Assembly (NCBI RefSeq): GCF_963664735.1
Contig: NZ_OY761553.1
Coordinates: 4,151,501-4,215,500, forward strand
Direction: 5' to 3'
DNA from: an uncultured Cohaesibacter sp.
GTDB lineage: Bacteria > Pseudomonadota > Alphaproteobacteria > Rhizobiales > Cohaesibacteraceae
DNA length: 64,000 nucleotides
This document shows positions 44,301 through 52,229 of the stretch, piece after piece (within the stretch, counting starts at the first letter, position 1; every line of letters starts with the position of its first letter). The notes below the pieces were generated by a model, which saw only the letters and a program-made list of their open reading frames with translations, was not told the origin of the DNA and made no database searches. Both the position numbers and the translations under genes were made by a program.

Positions 44301-44404
44301 TCATGGGAGGTTTGGGGTTCGCTACGATTTTGACCCTGATTGCAGCTCCAGTCTTCTATCGACTACTGTTTGCAAGACAGGCGAAGGCAAATATCACCAG
44401 GTAA
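41342..44404 (+). CDS. RND multidrug efflux permease (AcrB/TriC-like)
   Basis: A 1020-aa inner-membrane RND pump, full family length, with twelve helices and two large periplasmic loops. The proton-relay helix reads GMLVDNAIVVAEG, i.e. Asp-Asn where AcrB has Asp-Asp, a variant seen in TriC-like members. Porter-domain text includes QYPGASAEDVAREVSEPLE and RFSGQDPVKLRQL. It starts 3 nt after the adaptor frame and would expel hydrophobic drugs, detergents or biocides using the proton gradient. No outer-membrane channel gene is linked. Upstream two-component genes may regulate it. Confidence 0.92.
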   Translation: MSIASISLARTSIDKSLLTWILILGCLIGGAWGFVSMGRLEDPAFSIKTAVIITQYPGASAEDVAREVSEPLESAIQQMSEIDYITSSNSPGLSRISVNIRMEFGPDELPQIWDKLRHRVSDATSDLPEGAHEPQVNDGFGDVYGIFMAVTAPGFSDSEIHDLARYLRRNLLAINGVASVELDGLPEEVIYVEPRQAILNNLGLSPTTIIQAISTANPVNNTGALHDQGKITRIAAPKGSTTVEQIGNLTIGASSKLISIHDFAKVYRARTETPNRLIRFAGEQAFTIGISGREDLNIVDIGHRVDVRLEELMQDIPYGIEFHPIYQQHLVVEQASNDFLINLALSVSIVVAILGLFMGWRAAIVVGSTLLLTVVGTLFFMAWFGIEMQRISLGALIIAMGMLVDNAIVVAEGMQSEMKLGKSSRDAVELVADKTQIPLLGATVIAIMAFAGIGLSSDATGEFLFSLFAVIAISLLLSWVLAVTVTPLLGHYLFQSGKDADQDPYGGVVFKAYGALLRGALYLRWPVVGALILITAFCFIGFGQVKQEFFPPSNTPLFFVHYKLPQGADINKTSDDMRILEDWLSKRDEVVSTTTFIGRGASRFMLTYQAEESLLSYGHLIVRARNLEDIPLLRHDLTAFAKGALPDGLFRTERLAFGPGGGTPIQGRFSGQDPVKLRQLTQEAKERMLAASDRVENVRQDWYEQELVLHPDFAEDQALIAGISRSDISNTLQMATEGLVAGIYREDERRIPVMLHTPSGDTKQATQLLDQPVYSPTAGRYVPISGVVTGLSYEVENTHIQRRDRIYTQTLVSGVTDGANAASVFEEIRPAIETMDLPPGYHFEWGGEYETQSKAQESLGLKLPVTLVVMIVISILLFGKLRQPLIIWLLVPMAVNGVTIGLLATGTPFSFTALLGLLSLSGMLIKNGIVLVEEIDLVWQGDLGLTDAIVRASTTRVRPVLLAAVTTILGMLPLLWDAFFASMAVTIMGGLGFATILTLIAAPVFYRLLFARQAKANITR

Positions 44405-44525
44405 GCAATTCTCAAGAGCGGAAAAACAGAGTTTCAGCAAATCAAACAGAAGCTCTCTGCATGGAATGAGGTCTTCTAGCCAAGTTAGTAGTAATCACAC
44501 GCTCACGTTCCTGATCATGCCATGG

Positions 44526-44560
44526 CCCTCCCGCATTGTAGTAAACAAAATGCGAGAGGG
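44526..44560. terminator. Inverted repeat between RND gene and operon C
   Basis: CCCTCCCGCATT pairs with AATGCGAGAGGG (one mismatch) around an 11-nt loop, between the convergent RND pump gene and operon C. It probably ends transcription from one or both sides, although no long T-tract is present on either side. Confidence 0.6.
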
Positions 44561-44593
44561 CAGTCAGCCATGAAGAGACCAACAAGGCGTGCT

Positions 44594-45577
44594 TCAGATT
44601 TCGAACCTGTGCTCGCGGTTCTGTTCCGGGCTCACCCAGAGGGTGGTGCCTGCGCGATATTCGCAATCTCCGGGCAGGCGCGCAGTCATCGGGCCGGCCT
44701 CGGCAACGCTCATGTGAAGGATGGTGTCCGCGCCCAGCCGTTCGATATGCTTGACTTCGGCCTGCCATTGCCCACTTTCGGCAGACACGACCAGATGCTC
44801 GGGTCTGATGCCATAGGTCTTGCACCCCAGACGTGCGGCAAACTCACCTTCATAGAGATTCATCTTCGGGCTACCGATGAAGCCAGCCACAAAGGGGGTG
44901 GCGGGGTGATGATAGAGCTCCATTGGGGAGCCGACCTGTTCGATCCTGCCCGCATTGAGCACGACGATCTTGTCGGCCATGGTCATGGCTTCGACCTGAT
45001 CGTGGGTCACATAGATCATGGTTGTCTTGAGGCGCTCGTGCAGGTCGGCCAGTTCCAGCCGCATCTGGGCGCGCAGGGCCGCATCGAGGTTTGAAAGTGG
45101 CTCGTCGAACAGGAAGACCTTGGGGTTGCGGATGATGGCGCGTCCAATGGCGACCCGCTGGCGCTGCCCGCCGGAAAGAGCCTTCGGCTTGCGATCAAGC
45201 AGATGCTCAAGCTGAAGGACGTTGGCCACTTCAGACACGCGCTGCCTGATTTCTGCCTTGGGCTTGTGGGCAAGGGAAAGGCCGAAACCGATATTCTCGG
45301 CAACGGACAGATGCGGATAGAGCGCATAGCTCTGGAACACCATGGCAATGCCGCGCTTGGAAGGTTCCTGCAGGGAGACATCCTCGCCATCGATCTCGAT
45401 GGTGCCGGATGTCTGGGTTTCCAGACCGGAAATCATGCGCAGCAAGGTCGACTTGCCACAGCCGGACGGGCCGACAAAGACGCAGAATTCTCCCGGCTGG
45501 ATGGACAGATCGACACCTTTGATGACGTCGGCACTGCCAAAGCTTTTCTGGATATTCTTGAGTTCAACAGCGTGCAT
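44594..45577 (-). CDS. CUT1 sugar ABC transporter ATPase (operon C)
   Basis: A 327-aa MalK/UgpC-type ATPase, on the short side because the TOBE region is compact (ends [10 protein letters not shown]). Walker [29 protein letters not shown] and [12 protein letters not shown] are intact; GIRPEHL is the TOBE marker. Last gene of operon C (GH78, SBP, permease, permease, ATPase), 3 nt after the MalG-type permease gene. Confidence 0.92.
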   Translation of the reverse strand: MHAVELKNIQKSFGSADVIKGVDLSIQPGEFCVFVGPSGCGKSTLLRMISGLETQTSGTIEIDGEDVSLQEPSKRGIAMVFQSYALYPHLSVAENIGFGLSLAHKPKAEIRQRVSEVANVLQLEHLLDRKPKALSGGQRQRVAIGRAIIRNPKVFLFDEPLSNLDAALRAQMRLELADLHERLKTTMIYVTHDQVEAMTMADKIVVLNAGRIEQVGSPMELYHHPATPFVAGFIGSPKMNLYEGEFAARLGCKTYGIRPEHLVVSAESGQWQAEVKHIERLGADTILHMSVAEAGPMTARLPGDCEYRAGTTLWVSPEQNREHRFEI

Positions 45578-45580
45578 AAT

Positions 45581-46405
45581 CTATCCTTTCACAGCGCCTG
45601 ACGTCATACCTGCCACGATTTGGCGATTGAAGAAGACAAACACCAGCAATGGGGGAATGGTGACCAGAAGAATGTTCATGAAGAGAAGGTTCATTTCCTG
45701 GGAGAACTGGCTCTGGAAATTGTAGAGGGTCAACTGCACCGTGACATTCTCCCGACCCGGCAAATAGTAGAGCGGGTTGGTGAAGTCATTGAAAATCATG
45801 ATGGACTGGACAACGATGATGGTCACGGTCACAGGTTTCAGCAGTGGCAGGATTACCCGGAAGAACACCTGCCATGGCCTTGCTCCATCGATAATGGCGG
45901 CTTCATCAAGATCTCTTGGCAAGGTCGAGATGAAGGCGCGATAAAGCATCACGGTGAAGCCCAGCCCATAGGCGACCTGAATGAAGATCATGCCGGTGAG
46001 CGACTTGAACAGATAGAGCTTCTGCAGCACGAAAATGGTTGGTACCACAGCGGGCGGCATCATCAACCCGGCCAGAACACAGCCATAGATGACCTTGTTC
46101 CAGGGAGACTTTCTGCGCTGCAAAACATAACCGACCATCGCGCCGAAAATGACCAGCAAAGTGATCGAGGCGACCGTGATGACCGTTGAATTGAAATAGG
46201 CGAGCAGCAGCATATAGTCCCGCGCTCTGATCACGGCGATCATGTTTTCCCAGAACTGCCAATGCTGCGGCCAGGAGAAATCGAGAGTGGCCGATTCCGG
46301 TGCGGACTTTGCCGCTGTCAGGAACACAAGAACAAATGGCATCACGAAAATGATGACCGAGAAGGCAAGAGAAAGGATGCCCAATATATATTGACGCCGG
46401 GTCAT
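45581..46405 (-). CDS. CUT1 sugar ABC permease, MalG type (operon C)
   Basis: A 274-aa permease with the docking loop EAAIIDGARPWQVFFRVILPL and end AGMTSGAVKG. ATG 46405 overlaps the stop of the MalF-type gene (ATGA). Six helices. Works with the partner at 46402-47262 in import of the operon C ligand, presumably a rhamnose-containing oligosaccharide. Confidence 0.92.
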   Translation of the reverse strand: MTRRQYILGILSLAFSVIIFVMPFVLVFLTAAKSAPESATLDFSWPQHWQFWENMIAVIRARDYMLLLAYFNSTVITVASITLLVIFGAMVGYVLQRRKSPWNKVIYGCVLAGLMMPPAVVPTIFVLQKLYLFKSLTGMIFIQVAYGLGFTVMLYRAFISTLPRDLDEAAIIDGARPWQVFFRVILPLLKPVTVTIIVVQSIMIFNDFTNPLYYLPGRENVTVQLTLYNFQSQFSQEMNLLFMNILLVTIPPLLVFVFFNRQIVAGMTSGAVKG

Positions 46406-47262
46406 GCTTCGGTCTCTCCTTTGTTGAGCCATGCGGAAAGCGGAACAATCAGAAGGGCAATGAACAGCAGCAGGATGACGTTGCCTGCAGTGGAAAGCCC
46501 GTAGAAGCCCGCCTGATATTGCTTGTAGATGACCGAGGCCAGAACATCGGAAGAAAAGCCCGGACCACCACCTGTCATGGCCCAGATCAGGTCAAACAGG
46601 CGCAGCCCACCAATCAGGGAGAGGACGATCACGGTGTTGGTCGCCGGACGGACAAGGGGCACCGTGACGCGGAGAAACTGTTGCAGACGCGTCGCGCCAT
46701 CCATGCGGGCCGCTTCGTAATATTCCTGGCCGATGGAGGCGAGGCCAGCAATGTAGATCAACGTAGCAAGCCCGACACCGCGCCAGATGTCGACCAGCGC
46801 GACCGAATAGAGGGCAAGAGATGGGTCGGTCAGCCAGCCCGGCCCCTTGATGCCCAAGAAGCCAAGTGCTGCATTGATCATGCCCTGTGTGGGGTGCATC
46901 AGTTCGGCAAAAAGCAAACCTATGCCGATGGTCGAGACCAGCACGGGAAAGAAGATGATCGAGCGCAGGAGGCCCTGACCGAACAGTCCAGAGGTTAACA
47001 GCACGGCCAGCAGAAGCCCCAAAACGGTCTTGGCTGCGGATGTCAAAAAGGCAAAAATGATCGTGTTGATCAGGCCTTGTACCAGAAATGGTTCCTGAAA
47101 GAACTGGATGAAATTGTCCAACCCGATGAACTGGATATCAAACAGGTCCCATTGCGTCAGACTGAAATAGAATGATGCGAAGGTTGGTGCCAGAAACAGG
47201 ATGGAGAAAATCACTGCTGCGGGCATGACAAACCAGTATGGATAAGGAGATTGACGCCTCAC
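46402..47262 (-). CDS. CUT1 sugar ABC permease, MalF type (operon C)
   Basis: A 286-aa permease. I choose the GTG at 47262, which has GGGAGG eight nt upstream; an earlier GTG at 47289 has none, and no ATG fits. Six helices, docking loop EAARMDGATRLQQFLRVTVPL and the GGGPGFSSDVL segment. It starts 72 nt after the binding-protein gene. Confidence 0.9.
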   Translation of the reverse strand: MRRQSPYPYWFVMPAAVIFSILFLAPTFASFYFSLTQWDLFDIQFIGLDNFIQFFQEPFLVQGLINTIIFAFLTSAAKTVLGLLLAVLLTSGLFGQGLLRSIIFFPVLVSTIGIGLLFAELMHPTQGMINAALGFLGIKGPGWLTDPSLALYSVALVDIWRGVGLATLIYIAGLASIGQEYYEAARMDGATRLQQFLRVTVPLVRPATNTVIVLSLIGGLRLFDLIWAMTGGGPGFSSDVLASVIYKQYQAGFYGLSTAGNVILLLFIALLIVPLSAWLNKGETEA

Positions 47263-47333
47263 TTGGGCCTCCCGTTTTGTCGGTATCACCCATTCTTTCG
47301 TAATGCGTGATACCGATGGTTTTCTTGTGATTG

Positions 47334-48611
47334 TTACCAGTTCTTCAGTCTGAGCTGACGGGCCTGTTTGGCGACATCCCGGTCATAGAGTTCGGCTGCT
47401 GACGTGGCGTCCCGGATGCCGGTGCCAACTTCAACGGCGAGCTGTTCCAGCATCGGGCCCTTGACCGGCGAGACATATTCAAGTGCGGGGACTGTTCCAC
47501 CTGTCTTCTCGAAATAAGGCAGAATATCGCGGACTGCTGCGGGTAGATCTTCGGGAAGCTTACAGCCGTTGATCAGATAGGGACCATTGACTCCAACGCG
47601 GGCGATAACGGCTTCGCAGGCTTCTGGCGTGGCGACAAAATCAAGAAAGGCGCGGGCCGTCTCGATATGCTGGCTGCTCGCGGGAATATAATATGACGTC
47701 GGCAGCCAGATGGTCAGCTGGTTCTTGTCAGCATCTTGACCTGGTTGGGCAAAGAAGCCGACATTCTTGAGCAGGTCCGGCGTATTCTGGTTGATGGTCG
47801 AGATGCCGACGGTCAGCATCGGATAATGAGCGGCGGTTCCCTTGGCGATCATTTCAAGGCCGTCAGCATAGGTTGCCGCGCCAAAATCTTCATTGAAATA
47901 GCCCGCCTTTGCCATCTCTTCCAGATGTTCAAAACTGCGCAGGGCGGCTGGCGTGGTGGCGAATTTGGCCTTGTTCGCGGTGAATTGCTCAGCGAAATCG
48001 GGAACCTCGGCGACAACATTGGAATAGTCGGACAGAATAGGCATCTGTGCCGTCCAGGTGTCGCGATATGTCTGCACCACCGGAGTGGCGTCGGTTTCAG
48101 CAGCAATGCGCGCATTGTTGGCCATGAAGTCCTGCCATGTTTTTGGCACTTCTAGACCTAGTTTTTCATAGAGTGGGCGGCTGTAGAGGATTCCACCAGC
48201 CATGGCAGCCTCTACAGGGATGCCGTAGATATTGCCGTCAAACTCCTTGACGACAGAGATATAGCTGTCGGAAACATTTCCCATGTTGGGCAGGTCATTA
48301 AGCGGCACCAGCGTGCGTTTTGGCCGCAAGGCCTGAAGCAGTGAACCGGCATTATAGGCGAAAACATCTGACATCTCTCCCGTGGCAAGACGGGTCTTGA
48401 CCACATTGTCGCCCTCGCCACCGCCCGGGCGTGTTTCAATTGCAAATGTCACATCAGGGTGCTTTGCGGTGTAGGCCGACGTCAGAGCCTCTGCTATGGC
48501 GATCGAATCCGGTCCTCCGAGTGTTAGCAAGGTTAGTTCTTCGGCCTTGGCGGCGGTGCCATAAATCGACGCAAGTGCAATCAGACTGATCGATAGTTTG
48601 TTGAAACGCAT
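47334..48611 (-). CDS. Sugar ABC transporter substrate-binding protein (operon C)
   Basis: A 425-aa family-1 binding protein starting at ATG 48611 (GGGAGGAAA upstream). Sec signal peptide about 1-23 (RFNKLSISLIALASIYGTAAKA). Mature text includes FAIETRPGGGEGDNVVKTRLATGEMSDVFAYNAGSL-type binding-cleft sequence and IYGIPVEAAMAGGILYSR. It follows the GH78 gene by 36 nt. Probable ligand: a rhamnose-containing oligosaccharide, from the operon partner. Confidence 0.91.
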   Translation of the reverse strand: MRFNKLSISLIALASIYGTAAKAEELTLLTLGGPDSIAIAEALTSAYTAKHPDVTFAIETRPGGGEGDNVVKTRLATGEMSDVFAYNAGSLLQALRPKRTLVPLNDLPNMGNVSDSYISVVKEFDGNIYGIPVEAAMAGGILYSRPLYEKLGLEVPKTWQDFMANNARIAAETDATPVVQTYRDTWTAQMPILSDYSNVVAEVPDFAEQFTANKAKFATTPAALRSFEHLEEMAKAGYFNEDFGAATYADGLEMIAKGTAAHYPMLTVGISTINQNTPDLLKNVGFFAQPGQDADKNQLTIWLPTSYYIPASSQHIETARAFLDFVATPEACEAVIARVGVNGPYLINGCKLPEDLPAAVRDILPYFEKTGGTVPALEYVSPVKGPMLEQLAVEVGTGIRDATSAAELYDRDVAKQARQLRLKNW

Positions 48612-48647
48612 GGGTTTCCTCCCTGTTTTTGAACGCATGCCTAGTGA

Positions 48648-50978
48648 TCAGACCATGAGTTCGAAGTGAATGACATGCTCTCCCGCCACGACAACAATTC
48701 CAGTGTCGGGTATTGAGATCGGTTGTTTATCTATCTGTATATTTCTCCAGGCCCGTTGTGCCTTTATGATCCCGCAGCAGCCCTTGGGCAGAGAAAAGCG
48801 ATAGGTGACCTTTCCTTCCGAGATGGTCCAGCCGGCCTTGATCCTCCCGTGACGGCAGTCGTGCCACATGGCGACCGACCCCAGTGCGGGTAGGATTGTG
48901 GGCTGAATGCGGATCCTGTCGAAGCCAGCGCCGTCCGCGATCGGTCTGATACCGGCCACTTCCTCAAACAGCCATTGGCAGACAGCGCCGTAGGAATAGT
49001 GGTTGTAACTGTTCATTTCCGGATCATGCACTGTGCCGTCCGGCGCGATGGCATCCCAACGTTCCCAGATGGACGTGGCTCCCATCCTGACCTGATAAAG
49101 CCAACCCGGCACTTCCGGGTTGAGAAAGACCCGCTCGGCCAGATCGGTCATGCCGTGTTTGCAAAGCGCGGGGAGAAGAGCGGGGGTTCCGATAAAGCCG
49201 CAGCCAATGCGGTAATCGTCGTCTATGATCAGTTGCCGGAAATAGCCTTTCGCGGCTTCAATCTGATTGTCCGGTATCAGATCATGCAGCAGTGCCAGCG
49301 CGTAGGACGTCTGGTCATTGTGACCAAGTCGCCCTGAAGGACTGATATATTCATGCTGAAATGCAGTCTTGATCAGCTTCGCCCGTTCATCGAGGCTCTG
49401 TGCGAGTTCCGTCTTTTCAAGGATCCGTGCAATCCGGGCCGTCAGTTCCGTCGAAATATAGTGATAGATCGTTGCGGCACAGTCGTCAGCGATTGTGGAA
49501 CGCGGTTTCATCGTGTTCCCGACGGGCTGCAACCAGTCTCCGAAGGTGAAACCTTTTGCCCACCATTTGCGGGTGGTCTTTACGATGGGGCCATCGGCAA
49601 GGGACCACACATAATCGATCCAGCGCAACATGGCCGGAAAGCATTCGGCCAGAATGTCCTCTCGACCATAATGCAGATAGAGCTGCCAGGGGATAATAGT
49701 TATGGCGTCTCCCCAGCCGGTCGATCCCGCCCAGTTATCGTTGATGTTATTTGAATGAAGGCGGGTCGGATCTGGCGAAAAATGCGCAATCGCTCCATCC
49801 TCGCGCTGATCGGCCATCATGTCGCGCAGATAATCCTGCAGGAAGCTCTCGCTGTCGGCCAGCCAACAGGCGGTTCCGGCAAACACCTGTGCGTCGCCCG
49901 TCCATCCCATGCGTTCATCCCGCTGCGGGCAATCAGTTGGCACCTCGATGAAATTGGCCTTCTGCGACCATATGGTGTTGCTGACCAGCTGGTTGACTTG
50001 CGGATTGTCACAGGAAAAACCAGCGCAGGTTTCAGGCACTGAGGAGATTGGAACAGACTGGACGGCGGTCAGCGTCACATCTCCCTCAAGGGTGATGCGA
50101 GCATAGCGATAGCCCATATAGGTGAAGAAAGGTGCGTAGCTTTCTTCCTCCCCACCCTTGAGCACATAGCGAAGCTCGGCACGGGCAGCACGATAGTTTC
50201 TGTTGTCAAAAACCCCGTTGTGATCAAGTATCTCTGCATGCTCCACATGCACCGTCGCTCCGGCCTTACCCTTGACCGAAAAGCGGATATAACCGGCATG
50301 GTTCTGTCCGAAATCGAAGACCTGTCTGTCTGCTTCGTCATGCCAGGTCTTTTCCGGCGACAGGGGTGGCATTTCCGTTACCGGCGGGGCGAGATGAGGA
50401 ACGAGCAACCGGGTGTCGAACTCAAGAAGATCCACGCCGCTTTGTGCGACGCTTGCCTCTTGTTCAAGGCGGGCGTCATAGTCTTCGCCGTGGTAAATGC
50501 CTGAAGCCGTGATCGGCAACAAACCACTTTTCCAATTGGCATCGCTCACACAAATCACCGCTCCATCTGCCTTTATCTGGGCTATGGCCGCCACTCTGCC
50601 ACCCCAGCAGTTGGACCTTTTAAGTTCGGCCCACATCAGCTCGGATCGATACCAGCCATCGGCCAGCCAGATTGTGATGCGGTTTTCGCCTGCAACGAGC
50701 AGATCGGCGACGTCATAGCGCTGATAGCAAAGGCGCTTGTCGTAGCTGGTCCAGCCCGGTGTGAGCAGATCCTGACCGACCCTCTTGCCGTTGATGAAGA
50801 CGCGATAGAGCCCGAGAGCGGAGATGGACAGAAAACCACTTCCGGTTTGTTCGACCCCAAAATCTGTCGTGACAAAACTGGCTCTGTTGCCAGTGCCTTG
50901 ATCACAGGCGGGCGCAATCATGTTTGCTTGCCATGTCAGGGCTTCGTCGCTTGCGATTGCCGATTGTGTCGAACTCAT
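48648..50978 (-). CDS. GH78 alpha-L-rhamnosidase
   Basis: A 776-aa enzyme without signal peptide. The N-terminal carbohydrate-binding-like beta domains (about 30-320) include LYRVFINGKRVGQDLLTPGWTSYDKR-type text; the (alpha/alpha)6 barrel carries PTDCPQRDERMGWTGD at 347-362, with general acid Glu355. A C-terminal beta-sandwich ends the protein. GH78 enzymes remove terminal alpha-L-rhamnose from flavonoid glycosides, saponins and polysaccharide fragments. It is the first gene of operon C, divergent from the LacI gene, with two operator-like palindromes between them. Confidence 0.94.
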   Translation of the reverse strand: MSSTQSAIASDEALTWQANMIAPACDQGTGNRASFVTTDFGVEQTGSGFLSISALGLYRVFINGKRVGQDLLTPGWTSYDKRLCYQRYDVADLLVAGENRITIWLADGWYRSELMWAELKRSNCWGGRVAAIAQIKADGAVICVSDANWKSGLLPITASGIYHGEDYDARLEQEASVAQSGVDLLEFDTRLLVPHLAPPVTEMPPLSPEKTWHDEADRQVFDFGQNHAGYIRFSVKGKAGATVHVEHAEILDHNGVFDNRNYRAARAELRYVLKGGEEESYAPFFTYMGYRYARITLEGDVTLTAVQSVPISSVPETCAGFSCDNPQVNQLVSNTIWSQKANFIEVPTDCPQRDERMGWTGDAQVFAGTACWLADSESFLQDYLRDMMADQREDGAIAHFSPDPTRLHSNNINDNWAGSTGWGDAITIIPWQLYLHYGREDILAECFPAMLRWIDYVWSLADGPIVKTTRKWWAKGFTFGDWLQPVGNTMKPRSTIADDCAATIYHYISTELTARIARILEKTELAQSLDERAKLIKTAFQHEYISPSGRLGHNDQTSYALALLHDLIPDNQIEAAKGYFRQLIIDDDYRIGCGFIGTPALLPALCKHGMTDLAERVFLNPEVPGWLYQVRMGATSIWERWDAIAPDGTVHDPEMNSYNHYSYGAVCQWLFEEVAGIRPIADGAGFDRIRIQPTILPALGSVAMWHDCRHGRIKAGWTISEGKVTYRFSLPKGCCGIIKAQRAWRNIQIDKQPISIPDTGIVVVAGEHVIHFELMV

Positions 50979-51021
50979 ATTCTTGCCTTCTAGTCCGGGA
51001 TTTCCGACCCATTTTCTATTT

Positions 51022-51049
51022 TGTGGATCGGTCTACATGGATCGTTCCA
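51022..51049. promoter_or_regulatory. Two adjacent LacI-type operators
   Basis: TGTGGATCGGTCTACA (51022-51037) is directly followed by TGGATCGTTCCA (51038-51049). Both have a central CG and TGGA/TCCA-like arms, the classic LacI-family design. They lie in the spacer between the divergent GH78 and LacI genes and may control both directions. Confidence 0.65.
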
Positions 51050-51116
51050 CATTTTTTCTTGAATTGCAAGCGCATTCCGATTATTCGTTAATTGAGAACT
51101 GGGAGCGCAGGGCAGA

Positions 51117-52157
51117 ATGACCAACACAAGATTTTCAAAACCGACCAAAGCAACGATCAAAGATGTCGCTGAAGATGCTGGGGTTTCCAGATCTGCCGTG
51201 TCCAAGGTGCTGACCAATGCCTACGGCGTCAGCGACAGCATGCGCGAGAAAGTGGAAAAGTCGATTGCCAAGCTCGGATATCGACCGAGCACGGCAGCGC
51301 GCGGCATGCGCGGCAGCACCTATGCCATCGGTGTGCTTCTGGTCGAAATGGAAAACCCGTTCATGGCTGAACTGGTAGAAGGTATCAGGAAGATTCTCAA
51401 TGATGCCAACTACAAGATGTTGGTTGGCGTCAGCGAGGCTCGCGTCAATATAGAAACATCGCTGATCGAATCCATGATGGATTTCAATCTCGATGGTCTG
51501 GTGATCATTTCGCCGGGCATGGATCCGGACCTTCTGTCTGAATTTGCCCTGCAGTTACCGATTGTTGTACTGGGTCAACATGTGCCCGAGGCAACCACTT
51601 TCGATACGGTGAACAGTGACGACTTTCAGGGAGCACGGGTGGCGGTCCAGTCTCTCATCGAAGCTGGCCACAAGCGCATTCATATGATTTCCATTCCCGA
51701 GCACGGCTCGAACTCGGACGTTTTCTGCATTCGTGAAACCGGGTATCGGGCCGCCATGGAAGACGCCGGGCTTGGGGGACAGACTCGAGTGCATTGCATG
51801 AAAGGCGTCCGCGATTCGTCCATTCAGGATCAACTGGCCCGATTGCTGGTCGACGAAAACCGTCCGAGCGCCTTCTTCTGTTGGAGTGACATTCACGCGC
51901 TGCAACTGATCGATCTGGCCGAGCAGTCCGGCATCGCGCTGCCCGATGATCTGTCGATCGTGGGCTATGACAACAGCAAACTGGGTGCACATTCCCGCAT
52001 CAATCTTTCCAGCGTCGATCAGAAGGGGGAGGAAATGGGGGCCTTGGCTGCAAAGGCCATTCTGTCGCGCATCGAGGGGCGACAGGAGGCTGAGCATCAC
52101 ATCGTGCCGCCAGAGTTGATGCTACGCAAAAGCTCGGGGCTCTGGACTGGGCAATGA
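51117..52157 (+). CDS. LacI family transcriptional regulator
   Basis: A 346-aa LacI-type repressor: helix-turn-helix and hinge (about 10-65: ATIKDVAEDAGVSRSAVSKVLTNAYGVSD, GYRPSTAARGMRGS) and a two-lobed sugar-binding domain with IGVLLVEMENPFMAELVEGI and a C-terminal SSVDQKGEEMG. Followed at 72 nt by the GH3 gene on the same strand and divergent from the GH78/ABC operon. Probably a repressor induced by a rhamnoside- or glucoside-derived sugar; the ligand is inferred only. Confidence 0.93.
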   Translation: MTNTRFSKPTKATIKDVAEDAGVSRSAVSKVLTNAYGVSDSMREKVEKSIAKLGYRPSTAARGMRGSTYAIGVLLVEMENPFMAELVEGIRKILNDANYKMLVGVSEARVNIETSLIESMMDFNLDGLVIISPGMDPDLLSEFALQLPIVVLGQHVPEATTFDTVNSDDFQGARVAVQSLIEAGHKRIHMISIPEHGSNSDVFCIRETGYRAAMEDAGLGGQTRVHCMKGVRDSSIQDQLARLLVDENRPSAFFCWSDIHALQLIDLAEQSGIALPDDLSIVGYDNSKLGAHSRINLSSVDQKGEEMGALAAKAILSRIEGRQEAEHHIVPPELMLRKSSGLWTGQ

Positions 52158-52229
52158 AAGCCGTCCGGACGGGCTGGCTGCTGCTTGAATAGAGTTGGTG
52201 AATAGACAATCTGAACTGGAACACATCAC

